From: Candidatus Woesearchaeota archaeon
GTDB taxonomy: Archaea > Nanobdellota > Nanobdellia > Woesearchaeales > GCA-2686295
Direction of reading: 5' to 3'
DNA: 64,000 nucleotides
Assembly: GCA_013202845.1 (NCBI GenBank)
Contig: JABMPT010000001.1
Span: forward strand, 116,244-180,243
Below the pieces are notes generated by a model. That model saw only the letters and a program-made list of their open reading frames with translations, was not told where the DNA came from and did not search any database. Positions 8,972 to 17,015 of this stretch are shown here, in pieces. The position numbers and the translations under genes were made by a program. The first letter of the stretch is position 1. Each line of letters starts with the position of its first letter.

Positions 8972-10453
8972 TTATTTTAGAAGTCTTATATTTTCTCTAC
9001 CTATTACAGGTGTCTCGCAGTAATAGCATCTGATTGTTAGTGGATCTTGACTTTGAGTGTAAAACTTTGTTGGAGCATGTTCATGGTTGTCAGGATTACC
9101 AACACAAGTGGTTGTTTCGCAGTGTACGAGATTATCCAGAACATAAGGCAAATCAACTTTTCCTTTCTTTACAACGTTTCCATTGCTTATTATGTTGATT
9201 GTTGCTGTGGAACTAACCAATCCGAGTCTGCTAAGTTGTCTTGGTGTCAATTCTACTCCTTGAAACACTAAAACATCTTTTTTTCCGTGTCTTCCACTTG
9301 GAACGTTCTTTGCAGACACTATTGTGTAGTTTTCGTCATCTTCCATTCCAAGTACTCTTAGAACTTCCAAGCCTTTTAGCTGTTCTATATGATCTATTTG
9401 AGTACCATTCTCCAACACATATGCATCTCTTCTTCTTTTCTCCTCGCTCTTTGGAACAAATTCTAAATCATGCCATGGATCTTCATTTCCAGAACCATTA
9501 TGTTCTCTTCCTTCAAATTCTTCTCCAAGCGCTCTTAAAATTATTGCTTGGCGTGTTGGCAATCCGTTGCCTGCTTGTTGAATATATCTTGCATGTCTTG
9601 TCTTGTCAACATCTGTAGATATTTCCATGTTATGCTTATATCTTGGAAGCGGATGCATGACAATCATTTCTTTTCTAGCATTTCTTAGCATATCAGCAGT
9701 TAGATTGTATACTCCACTCACTTTTTGATATTCTCTTTCTCCGTCTTCTCCGCCGGGGAATCTCTCTCTTTGGATTCTTGTCATATATAGAACATCAACA
9801 GTATTTATTGCTTCCATGAAATCAGAAGTTATGATTGGTTTTTTGCCTGTTCTGTCAATGTAATCCTGGACTCTCCATTCAGGCATCGCTATGTTCTCAG
9901 GCGCCACTAACCAAGGTTCAATATCAAATATTTCACATGCTTGTAATAATGAGTGGACTGTTCTTCCATATTTTAGATCTCCAACCATAGCTATCTTTAA
10001 GCCATCGATATGTTCAAACTCTTCTTGTATTGTGACTAAATCAAGCATGGTTTGAGTTGGATGACTTGTAGTTCCGTCTCCACCATTAATGACTGGTATG
10101 TCATAGTAATCTGCTATAAATCTTGCACTTCCTTCTAGATTATGTCTCATGATGATAAGTTTGTCGTTGTATTGTATATACATACTTGCAGTATCAAGGA
10201 GTGGTTCTCCTTTCTTAACAGAAGTTCCTTCTGGTCCGGCCATTCCATGTACTATCATACCCAAGTCTCTTGCAGCTGTTTCAGAACTGGTTCTTGTTCT
10301 GGTAGAATCTTCAAAGAATAATGATGCTATTTTGACTCCTTGAACATGACTTATATTTTCTGGAAGTCCATTGTTTTTGATAGAAATGACTTCTCCAATT
10401 AATGTGTCTAAATCCTTCCTAGAAAAATCCCTTATGGAAATGACGTTCTGCAT
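8972..10453 (-). CDS. pyrBI: Aspartate carbamoyltransferase, catalytic and regulatory chains fused
   Basis: A 493-residue fusion of PyrB and PyrI, the first committed step of pyrimidine synthesis (carbamoyl phosphate plus aspartate to carbamoyl aspartate). The PyrB part (1 to about 310) has the carbamoyl-phosphate loop STRTR, the 80s-loop SVKKGE, GGDGTTSHPTQ and HPLPR. The PyrI part (about 345-493) starts with GTQIDHI and ends in a zinc site with four Cys (CETTTC and CYYC). In most archaea and enteric bacteria these are two genes forming a 2(c3):3(r2) complex; one chain fixes the ratio at 1:1. All key catalytic residues I looked for are present. CTP and ATP control through the PyrI part is expected from the family. 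The CTP synthase gene lies 15 kb away. Confidence 0.95.
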   Translation of the reverse strand: MQNVISIRDFSRKDLDTLIGEVISIKNNGLPENISHVQGVKIASLFFEDSTRTRTSSETAARDLGMIVHGMAGPEGTSVKKGEPLLDTASMYIQYNDKLIIMRHNLEGSARFIADYYDIPVINGGDGTTSHPTQTMLDLVTIQEEFEHIDGLKIAMVGDLKYGRTVHSLLQACEIFDIEPWLVAPENIAMPEWRVQDYIDRTGKKPIITSDFMEAINTVDVLYMTRIQRERFPGGEDGEREYQKVSGVYNLTADMLRNARKEMIVMHPLPRYKHNMEISTDVDKTRHARYIQQAGNGLPTRQAIILRALGEEFEGREHNGSGNEDPWHDLEFVPKSEEKRRRDAYVLENGTQIDHIEQLKGLEVLRVLGMEDDENYTIVSAKNVPSGRHGKKDVLVFQGVELTPRQLSRLGLVSSTATINIISNGNVVKKGKVDLPYVLDNLVHCETTTCVGNPDNHEHAPTKFYTQSQDPLTIRCYYCETPVIGRENIRLLK

Positions 10454-10481
10454 CTAAAAATAAGTATAGGTGTGAATTATT

Positions 10482-10552
10482 ATAAAAACATTGTTGTTAT
10501 CCACTATATAATAAAAACATTTCGCTATAAAAGAGAAAAGTATAAAAACAAT
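10482..10552. repeat. Three ATAAAAACA repeats spaced about 30 bases
   Basis: The divergent region between pyrBI and the gene at 10572 holds ATAAAAACATT at 10482, ATAAAAACATTT at 10511 and ATAAAAACAATTTT at 10542. The spacing is 29 and 31 bases, near three helical turns. They may be alternative TATA boxes for the two divergent genes or an operator array; low complexity weakens the case. Confidence 0.4.
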
Positions 10553-10571
10553 TTTTGTTTCCTTCTTATCT

Positions 10572-10868
10572 ATGATTAGACATATAGTTGAGATTGTTTC
10601 AAAAGATAGAGATTTGAGATCTATTGTTCGTGGAGCTTCGCTTCTTTTTATTGTTGAAGAGCTTGGTAGAACACCTGCTAAAGAACATTTTAAAGAACTG
10701 GGATTATTTGTAAGAGACGAGTACCACGAATCTAGACGTGGTTCTTCTCTTCCCTTATCAGTTTTGAGGGCAGGAAAAGAAGGTCTTGTTTATGCTGCTG
10801 CAGTTACAGGTGCAAAGATTGCTTATGGAACTCTATATGCTGTAACTAAGCTTATTCCTGAATCTTAA
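10572..10868 (+). CDS. Hypothetical protein, 98 aa
   Basis: I do not recognise this small basic protein. It has no signal peptide. The C-terminal third (about 65-90) is Ala/Gly/Tyr-rich and could be an amphipathic or weak membrane helix. A TATA-like AGTATAAAAAC lies about 30 bases upstream, fitting a leaderless transcript. It is divergent from pyrBI and converges on the ThiF-like gene with 15 bases between. Confidence 0.65.
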   Translation: MIRHIVEIVSKDRDLRSIVRGASLLFIVEELGRTPAKEHFKELGLFVRDEYHESRRGSSLPLSVLRAGKEGLVYAAAVTGAKIAYGTLYAVTKLIPES

Positions 10869-10883
10869 ATTTTCTCTTTAGAA

Positions 10884-11540
10884 TTATATCCCAACCCTTC
10901 TTATCTGGTCCTTCCAAACATCAAAAACTATGAAGTTGTCAGTTATCTTTTCTCCGACCAAGATTTTTAATGCTTGGGAAACTATAATCCCTGCTGCCAA
11001 ATGAATTGTGGCGTTGATAATCCCTTTCTCCATTATGTCTCCAATCTTTATCTTGTCAGCGACTTTGCTGAACAGGTGTTTTTTGTCAGAAATGAATATT
11101 GCTCCATTGCTTCCAGCGTATTTGCAGTTGATTAATGGAGTTTTTTTCTTCACGTAATCACCAATCATCTTCATTATCTCCAAATCATTGGTGCAATCAA
11201 TTATTATGTCCGCAGAGTCTAACAAGAATAAATTGTCCTTTTCTAGTTCTTCATGAAACGTTTTTACTTTAGTCTTGGCATCAATCTCTTCCAATCTCTT
11301 TTTCATCTCTTTAGCTTTGAATTTATTATCCTGTCCTTCAGTATACAATGCTTGTCTTTGAAGATCAGGCAGTTCGATTCTTCCTTTGTCAACAATTCTT
11401 AGTGGGATTCCTTCCCTGTGAAGCATCTCTGCAACTGTTGATCCGAGACCGCCAGCACCTATGATCATTACTACTTTGTTCCTCAATTCTTTGTTTTTCT
11501 CGCCGATTCCCGGGAACAATTCTTGATATTTATACCTCAT
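10884..11540 (-). CDS. ThiF/HesA/MoeB-family adenylating (E1-like) enzyme
   Basis: A 218-residue minimal E1-like protein. The nucleotide-binding Rossmann motif is GAGGLGS (28-34), followed by the conserved Asp51 and the Arg62-Gln63 pair, and DCTND near residue 115. Family members adenylate the C-terminal glycine of ubiquitin-like proteins or sulfur carriers (ThiS, MoaD, SAMP). This copy lacks the CxxC zinc pairs of MoeB, and the only candidate transfer Cys is in LINCKY, so its chemistry may stop at adenylation. No ubiquitin-like partner is encoded nearby. Archaeal UbaA-like or tRNA-thiolation roles are possible; the substrate is unknown. Confidence 0.85.
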   Translation of the reverse strand: MRYKYQELFPGIGEKNKELRNKVVMIIGAGGLGSTVAEMLHREGIPLRIVDKGRIELPDLQRQALYTEGQDNKFKAKEMKKRLEEIDAKTKVKTFHEELEKDNLFLLDSADIIIDCTNDLEIMKMIGDYVKKKTPLINCKYAGSNGAIFISDKKHLFSKVADKIKIGDIMEKGIINATIHLAAGIIVSQALKILVGEKITDNFIVFDVWKDQIRRVGI

Positions 11541-11599
11541 TTTCTGAAAAAGGGAGTAAGAGCGCGTTTTTAAACTTTATGGGTGAAAAAAACACATGA

Positions 11600-11609
11600 T
11601 TTATAAATA
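11600..11609 (+). promoter_or_regulatory. TATA box of the cold-shock gene
   Basis: TTTATAAATA at 11600-11609 predicts transcription starting near 11634, leaving a leader of about 90 bases before the cold-shock gene. That is long for this genome, where many transcripts appear leaderless. Confidence 0.55.
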
Positions 11610-11653
11610 GAACTTGAATATCTAGTGAAATCATCGGGAAGCTTTATCATTAT

Positions 11654-11675
11654 CCCTAAAAAACAATTTTTTGGG
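11654..11675 (+). promoter_or_regulatory. Hairpin in the cold-shock mRNA leader
   Basis: CCC, a bulged T and six A pair with six T and GGG across a CAA loop (11654-11675), inside the predicted leader. The AU-rich stem would be stable only at lower temperature. The ribosome site AGGAGGAG sits about 40 bases downstream. A thermosensing or stability role is inference by analogy with bacterial cspA leaders. Confidence 0.45.
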
Positions 11676-11724
11676 TTTTATTGTTGAGAGTATTTCTGAT
11701 AGAACATTATAGGAGGAGTAAACC

Positions 11725-11922
11725 ATGAAAGGAACAGTAAAGTTTTTCAACACTATGAAAGGCTTCGGATTCATAGCTGGTGACGATGGGAAAGAGTATT
11801 TTGTCCATCAAACTGGTTTGAAGGAAGGAGTTTCCATAAAAGACGAAGATGCAGTTACATTCGACGTTGTTGAAGGCGATAGAGGCCCAAAAGCCGAGAA
11901 CGTTGAACTAGATTCAGAGTAA
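11725..11922 (+). CDS. cspA: Cold-shock domain protein
   Basis: A 65-residue single cold-shock domain. The RNA-binding motifs RNP1 (KGFGFIA, residues 13-19) and RNP2 (YFVHQ) are intact. Such proteins bind single-stranded RNA or DNA and melt mRNA structure at low temperature. AGGAGGAG precedes the ATG. It stands alone with its own promoter and leader. CspA-type proteins are uneven among archaea, so acquisition from bacteria at some point is plausible. The short acidic tail is typical of the family. Confidence 0.95.
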   Translation: MKGTVKFFNTMKGFGFIAGDDGKEYFVHQTGLKEGVSIKDEDAVTFDVVEGDRGPKAENVELDSE

Positions 11923-12037
11923 TCATAGTCACAATTACTAATTTTAGTAATCAATCTTTTTTCTTTTTTTCTTTTATTATTTCTTCACTGGTCATATCGT
12001 GAAAATATTTTAATATGTAAATTGTTTCTTTCTATTA

Positions 12038-13255
12038 ATGGTTGGCATGCCTAAGAAGAAAAATGAAGAGCATCCTGTAATCAAGAATGCTCACTTGTTC
12101 TATAAGCGCATAAATGAGATGACTAAGAAGCATCCCAAGCCAAAAGAGAATTTCTTTGGTTCTTCACCTAATTTATTCGTTGGTAGGTATGGTTATCCTA
12201 ACATCAATATTGGTATACTTTCAAATGAAAATGTTGATGAAGAGTATGATAATCCTTTGCTGTGGTATAATAAGGGTTTTGACATTCCAAAGATTGTGTC
12301 TATGAGGAGCTTTTTGATTAATTCTAATTTCAAATCCAATATAAAATCATTCAATGACCGCTTGTTTGAGATTACAAGAGAGGTTGCAATGGCTAAAAAA
12401 CCTGTTGATGTTGAGGTTAACCTTGAGAAAAAACCAACCTATAAACTAGAGGTTGCTTCTGATATTACTCCTTATGGCCCTACTGTCAGGATGAAGAAGG
12501 CAGAAGTGACTGAGAATCCTAAGATTCCTACAAAGGTTGACAAGGTTTACTCGGATGATTCTTTGAAAGCTGTTGATGCCATTGATTATCTGGACAAGCA
12601 TGAGTTTGATGAGCATTATCTGACTAAGCTTCTTAGTGCTGGAACTCTAGGATTAAAAACAGGCAGGAAGCTTGTTCCAACCCGTTGGTCTATAACAGCT
12701 GTTGATGATACTATTGGGAAAAGGAATATCAAGAAGATAAGGGATTTCAACAATCGAATGGATTACAGAGTCTATTCTGGTGATTATATGGGTAATTATT
12801 ATGTAATAATGTTTTTTCCAGAGGTTTGGACTTATGAATTGTTTGAATCCTATATGCCTAACAATGCCTGGAAGCTGAAAGAGTTGAAAACTTTCACAGA
12901 TTATGAGGCTTTTGGCGGCAGGAAGGAATATGCTTACAACACTGTTGGTGGTTATTACGCAGCAAGGTTACCAGTTACAGAGTTGCTAACGAGAGAGAAA
13001 AGACAGGGTTCAGCTTTGCTTTTGCGTTTCGTTACTGATGATTACTGGGTACCTTTAGGAGTCTGGGTTGTAAGGCAGACAGTCAGGAGAACATTGAACA
13101 ATAAACCGTTGGAATTTGGCTCAAAAGAATTGATGCTGAAATATGTCAAGGAATTAGTAAAGAAGAAGTTTGGTTATAATGTTCAGAACTTGCTGGACAA
13201 GAGTAAATTACTGAAAGAAATGAAGAGCCAGATGAAGATTAGCAGTTTTTTCTAA
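12038..13255 (+). CDS. nreA: Nre-family DNA repair protein with C-terminal PIP box
   Basis: A 405-residue archaeal Nre protein. The N-terminal Nre signature SPNLFVGRYGYP (about 46-57) and the long C-terminal domain with TRRKL-like basic segments are both present. The last eight residues, QMKISSFF, form a textbook PCNA-interacting peptide. Nre proteins of haloarchaea act in repair of DNA damage with PCNA. The N-terminal zinc finger of some members is absent. A TATA-like TTTTAATATG about 30 bases upstream suggests a leaderless start at 12038; an ATG nine bases later is an alternative. The next gene is NucS, so the two form a PCNA-linked repair pair. Confidence 0.88.
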   Translation: MVGMPKKKNEEHPVIKNAHLFYKRINEMTKKHPKPKENFFGSSPNLFVGRYGYPNINIGILSNENVDEEYDNPLLWYNKGFDIPKIVSMRSFLINSNFKSNIKSFNDRLFEITREVAMAKKPVDVEVNLEKKPTYKLEVASDITPYGPTVRMKKAEVTENPKIPTKVDKVYSDDSLKAVDAIDYLDKHEFDEHYLTKLLSAGTLGLKTGRKLVPTRWSITAVDDTIGKRNIKKIRDFNNRMDYRVYSGDYMGNYYVIMFFPEVWTYELFESYMPNNAWKLKELKTFTDYEAFGGRKEYAYNTVGGYYAARLPVTELLTREKRQGSALLLRFVTDDYWVPLGVWVVRQTVRRTLNNKPLEFGSKELMLKYVKELVKKKFGYNVQNLLDKSKLLKEMKSQMKISSFF

Positions 13256-13288
13256 ACTTTTTTAAATCACTATCATTTCTTCCACTAA

Positions 13289-14032
13289 ATGGATTTGGGG
13301 GAGTTTGAGGATAAATTTAAGGAATCTTCTAGTAAGAAGGAGTTCATAGTTTTTTTCTGCAAGTGCAAGATAGTTTATAGTGGGAGAGCTGAAGCTTCTT
13401 TGGGTAAAGGTGATAGACTTGTTTCTGTGAAGCAGGATGGAACTATCTTTGTTCATCAACCAGAAGGTGGTAATCCTATAAACTATATGAAAGCTGGCGG
13501 ATCTATTGATTTGTTGAAGCAGGACTATGGTTTATTGTTCAAAGCTTACAATGCTGCAACAAAAGAATACTTGGAATTAGAGATTTCCAGGGTTTACAAT
13601 TTCATGACTAAGAAACTTGAAGATGGTCAGAAGCAGTTATTGGCAGGCACAGAGGCAGACATGTCTGATATGATCAAGGAAAATCCTGAATTAATAAGCA
13701 ATGATTTCAAACCTCTTTCAAGAGAAGAACATACAAAGTTTGGCTTCATCGATGTCTTTGGCCATGACAAGAAGGGCACTTTGGTAGTTGTTGAATGCAA
13801 GCGTTACACTGCTGGCTTGGATGCAGTTCAACAACTCAGAAGATATGTTGAAAAGATAAAAGAGTTGAAAGGTATTGACAAGGTTTCTGGGATTTTAGCC
13901 AGTCCAAAGATTTCTCCTAATGCTGAAGAGATGCTGAAGAAATGGAAGTTTGAATGGCGATTGGTCAATCCTCCTATGAGATTAGTGAGGCACAATAAGA
14001 ATCAAAAAGCATTGGATGCTTTTTGGTCATGA
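13289..14032 (+). CDS. nucS: NucS/EndoMS mismatch-specific endonuclease
   Basis: A 247-residue NucS homologue. The N-terminal beta-rich dimerisation and DNA-binding domain is followed by a RecB-like nuclease domain with Asp155 (GFIDVFG) and Glu169-x-Lys171 (VVECKR). Archaeal and actinobacterial NucS cuts both strands near mismatches as a MutS/MutL-independent mismatch repair enzyme. The tail QKALDAFWS (239-247) fits a PCNA-binding peptide, as known for Thermococcus EndoMS. The TATA-like CTTTTTTAAATC about 28 bases upstream of the ATG predicts a leaderless mRNA separate from nreA. Confidence 0.93.
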   Translation: MDLGEFEDKFKESSSKKEFIVFFCKCKIVYSGRAEASLGKGDRLVSVKQDGTIFVHQPEGGNPINYMKAGGSIDLLKQDYGLLFKAYNAATKEYLELEISRVYNFMTKKLEDGQKQLLAGTEADMSDMIKENPELISNDFKPLSREEHTKFGFIDVFGHDKKGTLVVVECKRYTAGLDAVQQLRRYVEKIKELKGIDKVSGILASPKISPNAEEMLKKWKFEWRLVNPPMRLVRHNKNQKALDAFWS

Positions 14033-14075
14033 ATCAGAGATTCATAAATCAAAGAACTCTTGATAAATTTTAGAA

Positions 14076-14579
14076 TTATTTTTTTCTAGTTGTTCTCTTC
14101 TTGGTTACTTTTTTCTTTGCAGGGACTTTCTTTTTTGCAGTCTTTTTCTTTGCCGGCGCTTTTCTTTTAGCTGTTCTTCTTGCTGCGTGTTTTTTCGGCA
14201 TACTGATTACTTTTGTTTTTGGTTCAATGTCGAAGATGTCTACTTCCGGCTCTTCAACAGGTGCTTGTGAAAATACTGTGATGAAGAATCCTAGTATTAA
14301 TGCAACGATTATCTCCACTGATAATGAAGGTGTTATCTCACTTGTTCCTGGTTGTACATTTGCCAGCAAGAACACGAGCACTATTACAAAGATGAAGAAC
14401 GCATACCATGTCTGGAAATCCCATTTCTTTTCCTTGACAAGAGCTGATAGTATCAGAACTTCTGTAATTAATGCAACAAATAAAGTTAGTCCTCTCAAGG
14501 CTCCTGAAACTTGCAACAGAATTATTATTAGTATGATTTGTGATAAGTAACTTATCAGAATAGGTCCTTTATTCTCCAC
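14076..14579 (-). CDS. Membrane protein with lysine/alanine-rich histone-H1-like tail
   Basis: A 167-residue protein with four hydrophobic segments (about 6-25, 29-46, 57-73 and 85-105) and a cytoplasmic tail from about 115. The last 45 residues are AAKRKAPAKK-type Lys/Ala/Pro/Arg repeats like histone H1 or bacterial H1-like proteins. A membrane anchor joined to a probable nucleic-acid-binding tail suggests tethering of DNA or ribosomes to the membrane; this is inference. Converges with nucS. No named family recognised. Confidence 0.75.
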   Translation of the reverse strand: MENKGPILISYLSQIILIIILLQVSGALRGLTLFVALITEVLILSALVKEKKWDFQTWYAFFIFVIVLVFLLANVQPGTSEITPSLSVEIIVALILGFFITVFSQAPVEEPEVDIFDIEPKTKVISMPKKHAARRTAKRKAPAKKKTAKKKVPAKKKVTKKRTTRKK

Positions 14580-14651
14580 CTTAACCCCCTTATATTTCCT
14601 TGAGAACTAGCTGATATATAAAATTTTTGATTTTTTCCCATTTGAAAGTGG

Positions 14652-15380
14652 TTATTTATTTCGTTGTATTTTTTTAGCCATCTTCCACAATAACTCGAAA
14701 TGTTTCCTGTAAGAATCTGCTAATCCTTCATTTTCAATGAATATTATTGTCAAAGGCTCCCAGTTTATAATTGCCACTTTATTCCCAAAAACTATTGTTG
14801 GTGTTGGGTTAAAGTATTCCTCTGGTATGTATCTGTAATTTGTTGTTTTCTTGTTATATGTGAATTTGGCTTTTTCACTTGTTAGAAGACGTTCATGCAT
14901 GCCTGCTTCTTCCTCTTTTTTGAAAAATTGTTCCATTATTATTGGAAATCTTTTTTTGAATTTTGTCTCATCGATTCCAAATCCTACTATATCTTTTCCA
15001 ACTCGAAGACAATCGTTTAGCATTGTCTTGAATCCTTCCTTTCCTTTGTGTACTTCTACTCCTATGTCTTGCCTTTGAAAATCTGTTATTTTGTTTAATG
15101 TTGGCAATGCTTCTCTTACTTTGTCAGTTTTTTCTTTGACATAGTCTAGGAGTTTCTCGGGTTGTGTTGCTTTGAAATGCTTTACACCTCCTTCTATAAT
15201 ATAGTTTATGAGTCCTTTGTTCAAAAGTTTTTCAACAAAGTCATATATAGTTGTCCTGTGCAGTCTTGTCTCTTCTTTAATCTTGCTCACTGGTGAGCTT
15301 CCTAGTTTTAGTAGTGCGAGATAGACTTTTGCTTCTCCGTCGCTTAACCCTATTTGTTTGAGGATTTCTTCTATTTCCAT
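14652..15380 (-). CDS. TrmB-like transcription regulator
   Basis: A 242-residue TrmB-type protein. The N-terminal winged helix (about 5-75) has the family opening GLSDGEAKVYLALLKLG and recognition-helix text TTIYDFVEKLLNKGLI, followed by a short coiled coil (75-100) and a C-terminal effector domain of about 130 residues. TrmB proteins control sugar uptake and central metabolism; this C-terminal domain is too short for the full sugar-binding module. It is divergent from the receiver-like gene at 15509, with ACTACT copy B between. A related gene at 44599 also has an ACTACT copy next to it, making a TrmB protein a candidate ligand of the element. Confidence 0.87.
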   Translation of the reverse strand: MEIEEILKQIGLSDGEAKVYLALLKLGSSPVSKIKEETRLHRTTIYDFVEKLLNKGLINYIIEGGVKHFKATQPEKLLDYVKEKTDKVREALPTLNKITDFQRQDIGVEVHKGKEGFKTMLNDCLRVGKDIVGFGIDETKFKKRFPIIMEQFFKKEEEAGMHERLLTSEKAKFTYNKKTTNYRYIPEEYFNPTPTIVFGNKVAIINWEPLTIIFIENEGLADSYRKHFELLWKMAKKIQRNK

Positions 15381-15452
15381 TGTTCTTAATAAATCTTTGA
15401 AGTATATAAACTTTGTTGTCGTTTTTCCGACAACTAATATTTAAATAGTTGA

Positions 15453-15468
15453 ACTACTATTAAGTAGT
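15453..15468. promoter_or_regulatory. ACTACT element, copy B
   Basis: ACTACTATTAAGTAGT, with perfectly inverted six-base arms, begins five bases after the TATA-like ATATTTAAATA of the gene at 15509 and would overlap its transcription start. It lies between that gene and the divergent TrmB gene. This is the most symmetric of the four copies. Confidence 0.55.
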
Positions 15469-15508
15469 AAAAGAAACCTGAATGGTTTCGAAAAAGAGGT
15501 AAAGAAAA

Positions 15509-16246
15509 ATGAAAAAACTTGAAATTTTAGTAATTGAAGATAATCTAGAACACTTAGAAGATGCTAGAAAAGCTGCTGAAAAGATGGTTGAAGAAGGAAT
15601 TCCTGTAAATTTTAATTATGCAACTTCATATGTTGAGGTAAAGAAGATTCAGGAAGAAATGAACATTGATTGTATTGTTACAGATGTTTTTTTCCCATAT
15701 GATACTCCTGCTATTGACAATGAAGAAATAAAGCAAAAGTGTGAAGCGCTTCTTGAACCAATCATAGACTGTTTTAGAGGAGATCTTAGAGAAAGATATG
15801 ATTTGCAAACAGAGGAATGGGTAAATGCAGCTGACAATTGGATAAGCGGTAAAGAAATGCATCCTACAGGTATTGTAGTAGTTGATGAAGCATTGGCAAA
15901 TAATATTTCAATTGTTATGTGTACAGATACATATCATCATGGATACAAGACAGAAATAATAAATCAATATGCTGGTCAGGTGAAAGTAACATTAATTGAT
16001 GGTAATCCTGAGGGGGATGAATATACATCATCTGTTGATCACAAGGATTGGGATTTAGCTTATGATTCTGTAATAAAGGATGCTGTGAAGATGGATGTCA
16101 TTGGTAAAAGTGATCCTGAAGACTTCAATTGGCCTTCAAAGGAACAAGGAATTGAAGTAAGGTCTAAATTAAAAGATGACTACAAGTTTTCTGAAGAACG
16201 ACTCGAAAAACATTATGAAATATCATCTATTTGTTTGGAATTATAA
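15509..16246 (+). CDS. Receiver-like (CheY-type) domain protein
   Basis: A 245-residue protein whose N-terminal half resembles a response-regulator receiver domain: an ILVIEDN strand with Glu10-Asp11 and the phosphoacceptor-like Asp59 in CIVTDVFFP. A large insertion follows, and a later strand ISIVMCTDT could be the T/S position. The C-terminal 70 residues show no DNA-binding domain. No histidine kinase is encoded in the window. AAAGAGGTAAAG serves as ribosome site. The promoter carries ACTACT copy B. It may be a real phosphoacceptor or a degenerate receiver fold; moderate confidence. Confidence 0.65.
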   Translation: MKKLEILVIEDNLEHLEDARKAAEKMVEEGIPVNFNYATSYVEVKKIQEEMNIDCIVTDVFFPYDTPAIDNEEIKQKCEALLEPIIDCFRGDLRERYDLQTEEWVNAADNWISGKEMHPTGIVVVDEALANNISIVMCTDTYHHGYKTEIINQYAGQVKVTLIDGNPEGDEYTSSVDHKDWDLAYDSVIKDAVKMDVIGKSDPEDFNWPSKEQGIEVRSKLKDDYKFSEERLEKHYEISSICLEL

Positions 16247-16382
16247 TTTTTTTTCTTTTTTTTCATCAAACAAGTTTCTTTAAAATGATTTGTATACTTA
16301 AGAAGAGTTTTTCCTTAAAGTTGAAATAATTAGAAAACTTTATATACTTTTCAGTTCTTAACAATGGTAGAGGGGTGGATAT

Positions 16383-17015
16383 ATGGTAAACCACGGTCAC
16401 GACATTCATTATATGCTTGTAGTTCTAATACTAGCATTCTTTATCATAACCCTATCTATAGATCAGGTTCAGCCAGGAATAACAGCTAATGTCGTGAATG
16501 AAGGCCTTGGAGCCGAAGGTCTATTGGTGAAATTCTTGCGTTCAACAGCTCAGAATTCTCAGCTTAGGGCTGTGAATGCAGATAATCTGTTTAATCCAAT
16601 AGCTGTCAAGACAGTTTCAATTCCATGGAAAGAAATACTTGGAGCCAAAGCTCCTGCAGGTAATATCGGTGGAAAAGCAATAGCGACCCCTGTTACAAAA
16701 ACAGTTGTGGAATCCAAACCATTAAATTGTGAATGGGTTAATCTTGACAATAATGTTTTTGACAAGGTTAAAGCCTTGAGTGGGAGTTCTGCCTGTAGGT
16801 TTGAAGGATTCGACTCTTGTTTGATGACGAACCATGTGAAAACAACAACTTATTATGCTTCTAATGATGGAACTTGCAGACAGCTAGTTTTCAAGGACCA
16901 ATCAAACAACTTTGATGATTGTAGAGCAACAATACAAACTCAACATACTGGCTGCTTTACTGAATCCAGGGATTTGATGGAGTCAAGTTATACAACTGTC
17001 TTCTGTTGTAAGTAA
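16383..17015 (+). CDS. Membrane-anchored extracellular Cys-containing protein
   Basis: A 210-residue protein with one N-terminal hydrophobic helix (about 10-27) acting as signal or anchor, and an extracellular part. The second half (about 115-210) contains eight or more Cys and ends in FCCK, suggesting a disulphide-bonded module. AGGGGTGG precedes the ATG; a TATA-like TTTATATAC lies upstream. It converges on the rhomboid protease gene with no spacing, so it might be a substrate or partner, but nothing proves this. I do not recognise the family. Confidence 0.7.
   Translation: MVNHGHDIHYMLVVLILAFFIITLSIDQVQPGITANVVNEGLGAEGLLVKFLRSTAQNSQLRAVNADNLFNPIAVKTVSIPWKEILGAKAPAGNIGGKAIATPVTKTVVESKPLNCEWVNLDNNVFDKVKALSGSSACRFEGFDSCLMTNHVKTTTYYASNDGTCRQLVFKDQSNNFDDCRATIQTQHTGCFTESRDLMESSYTTVFCCK

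Noticed and set aside
10482..10552. CRISPR-like array
   Set aside because: Repeats are only 9-12 bases, AT-only, three in number, and no cas gene is near.
14101..14550. 149-codon rightward frame opposite the H1-tail membrane protein
   Set aside because: Phe-rich shadow of the Lys/Ala-rich coding strand; the leftward frame has clear helices and tail.
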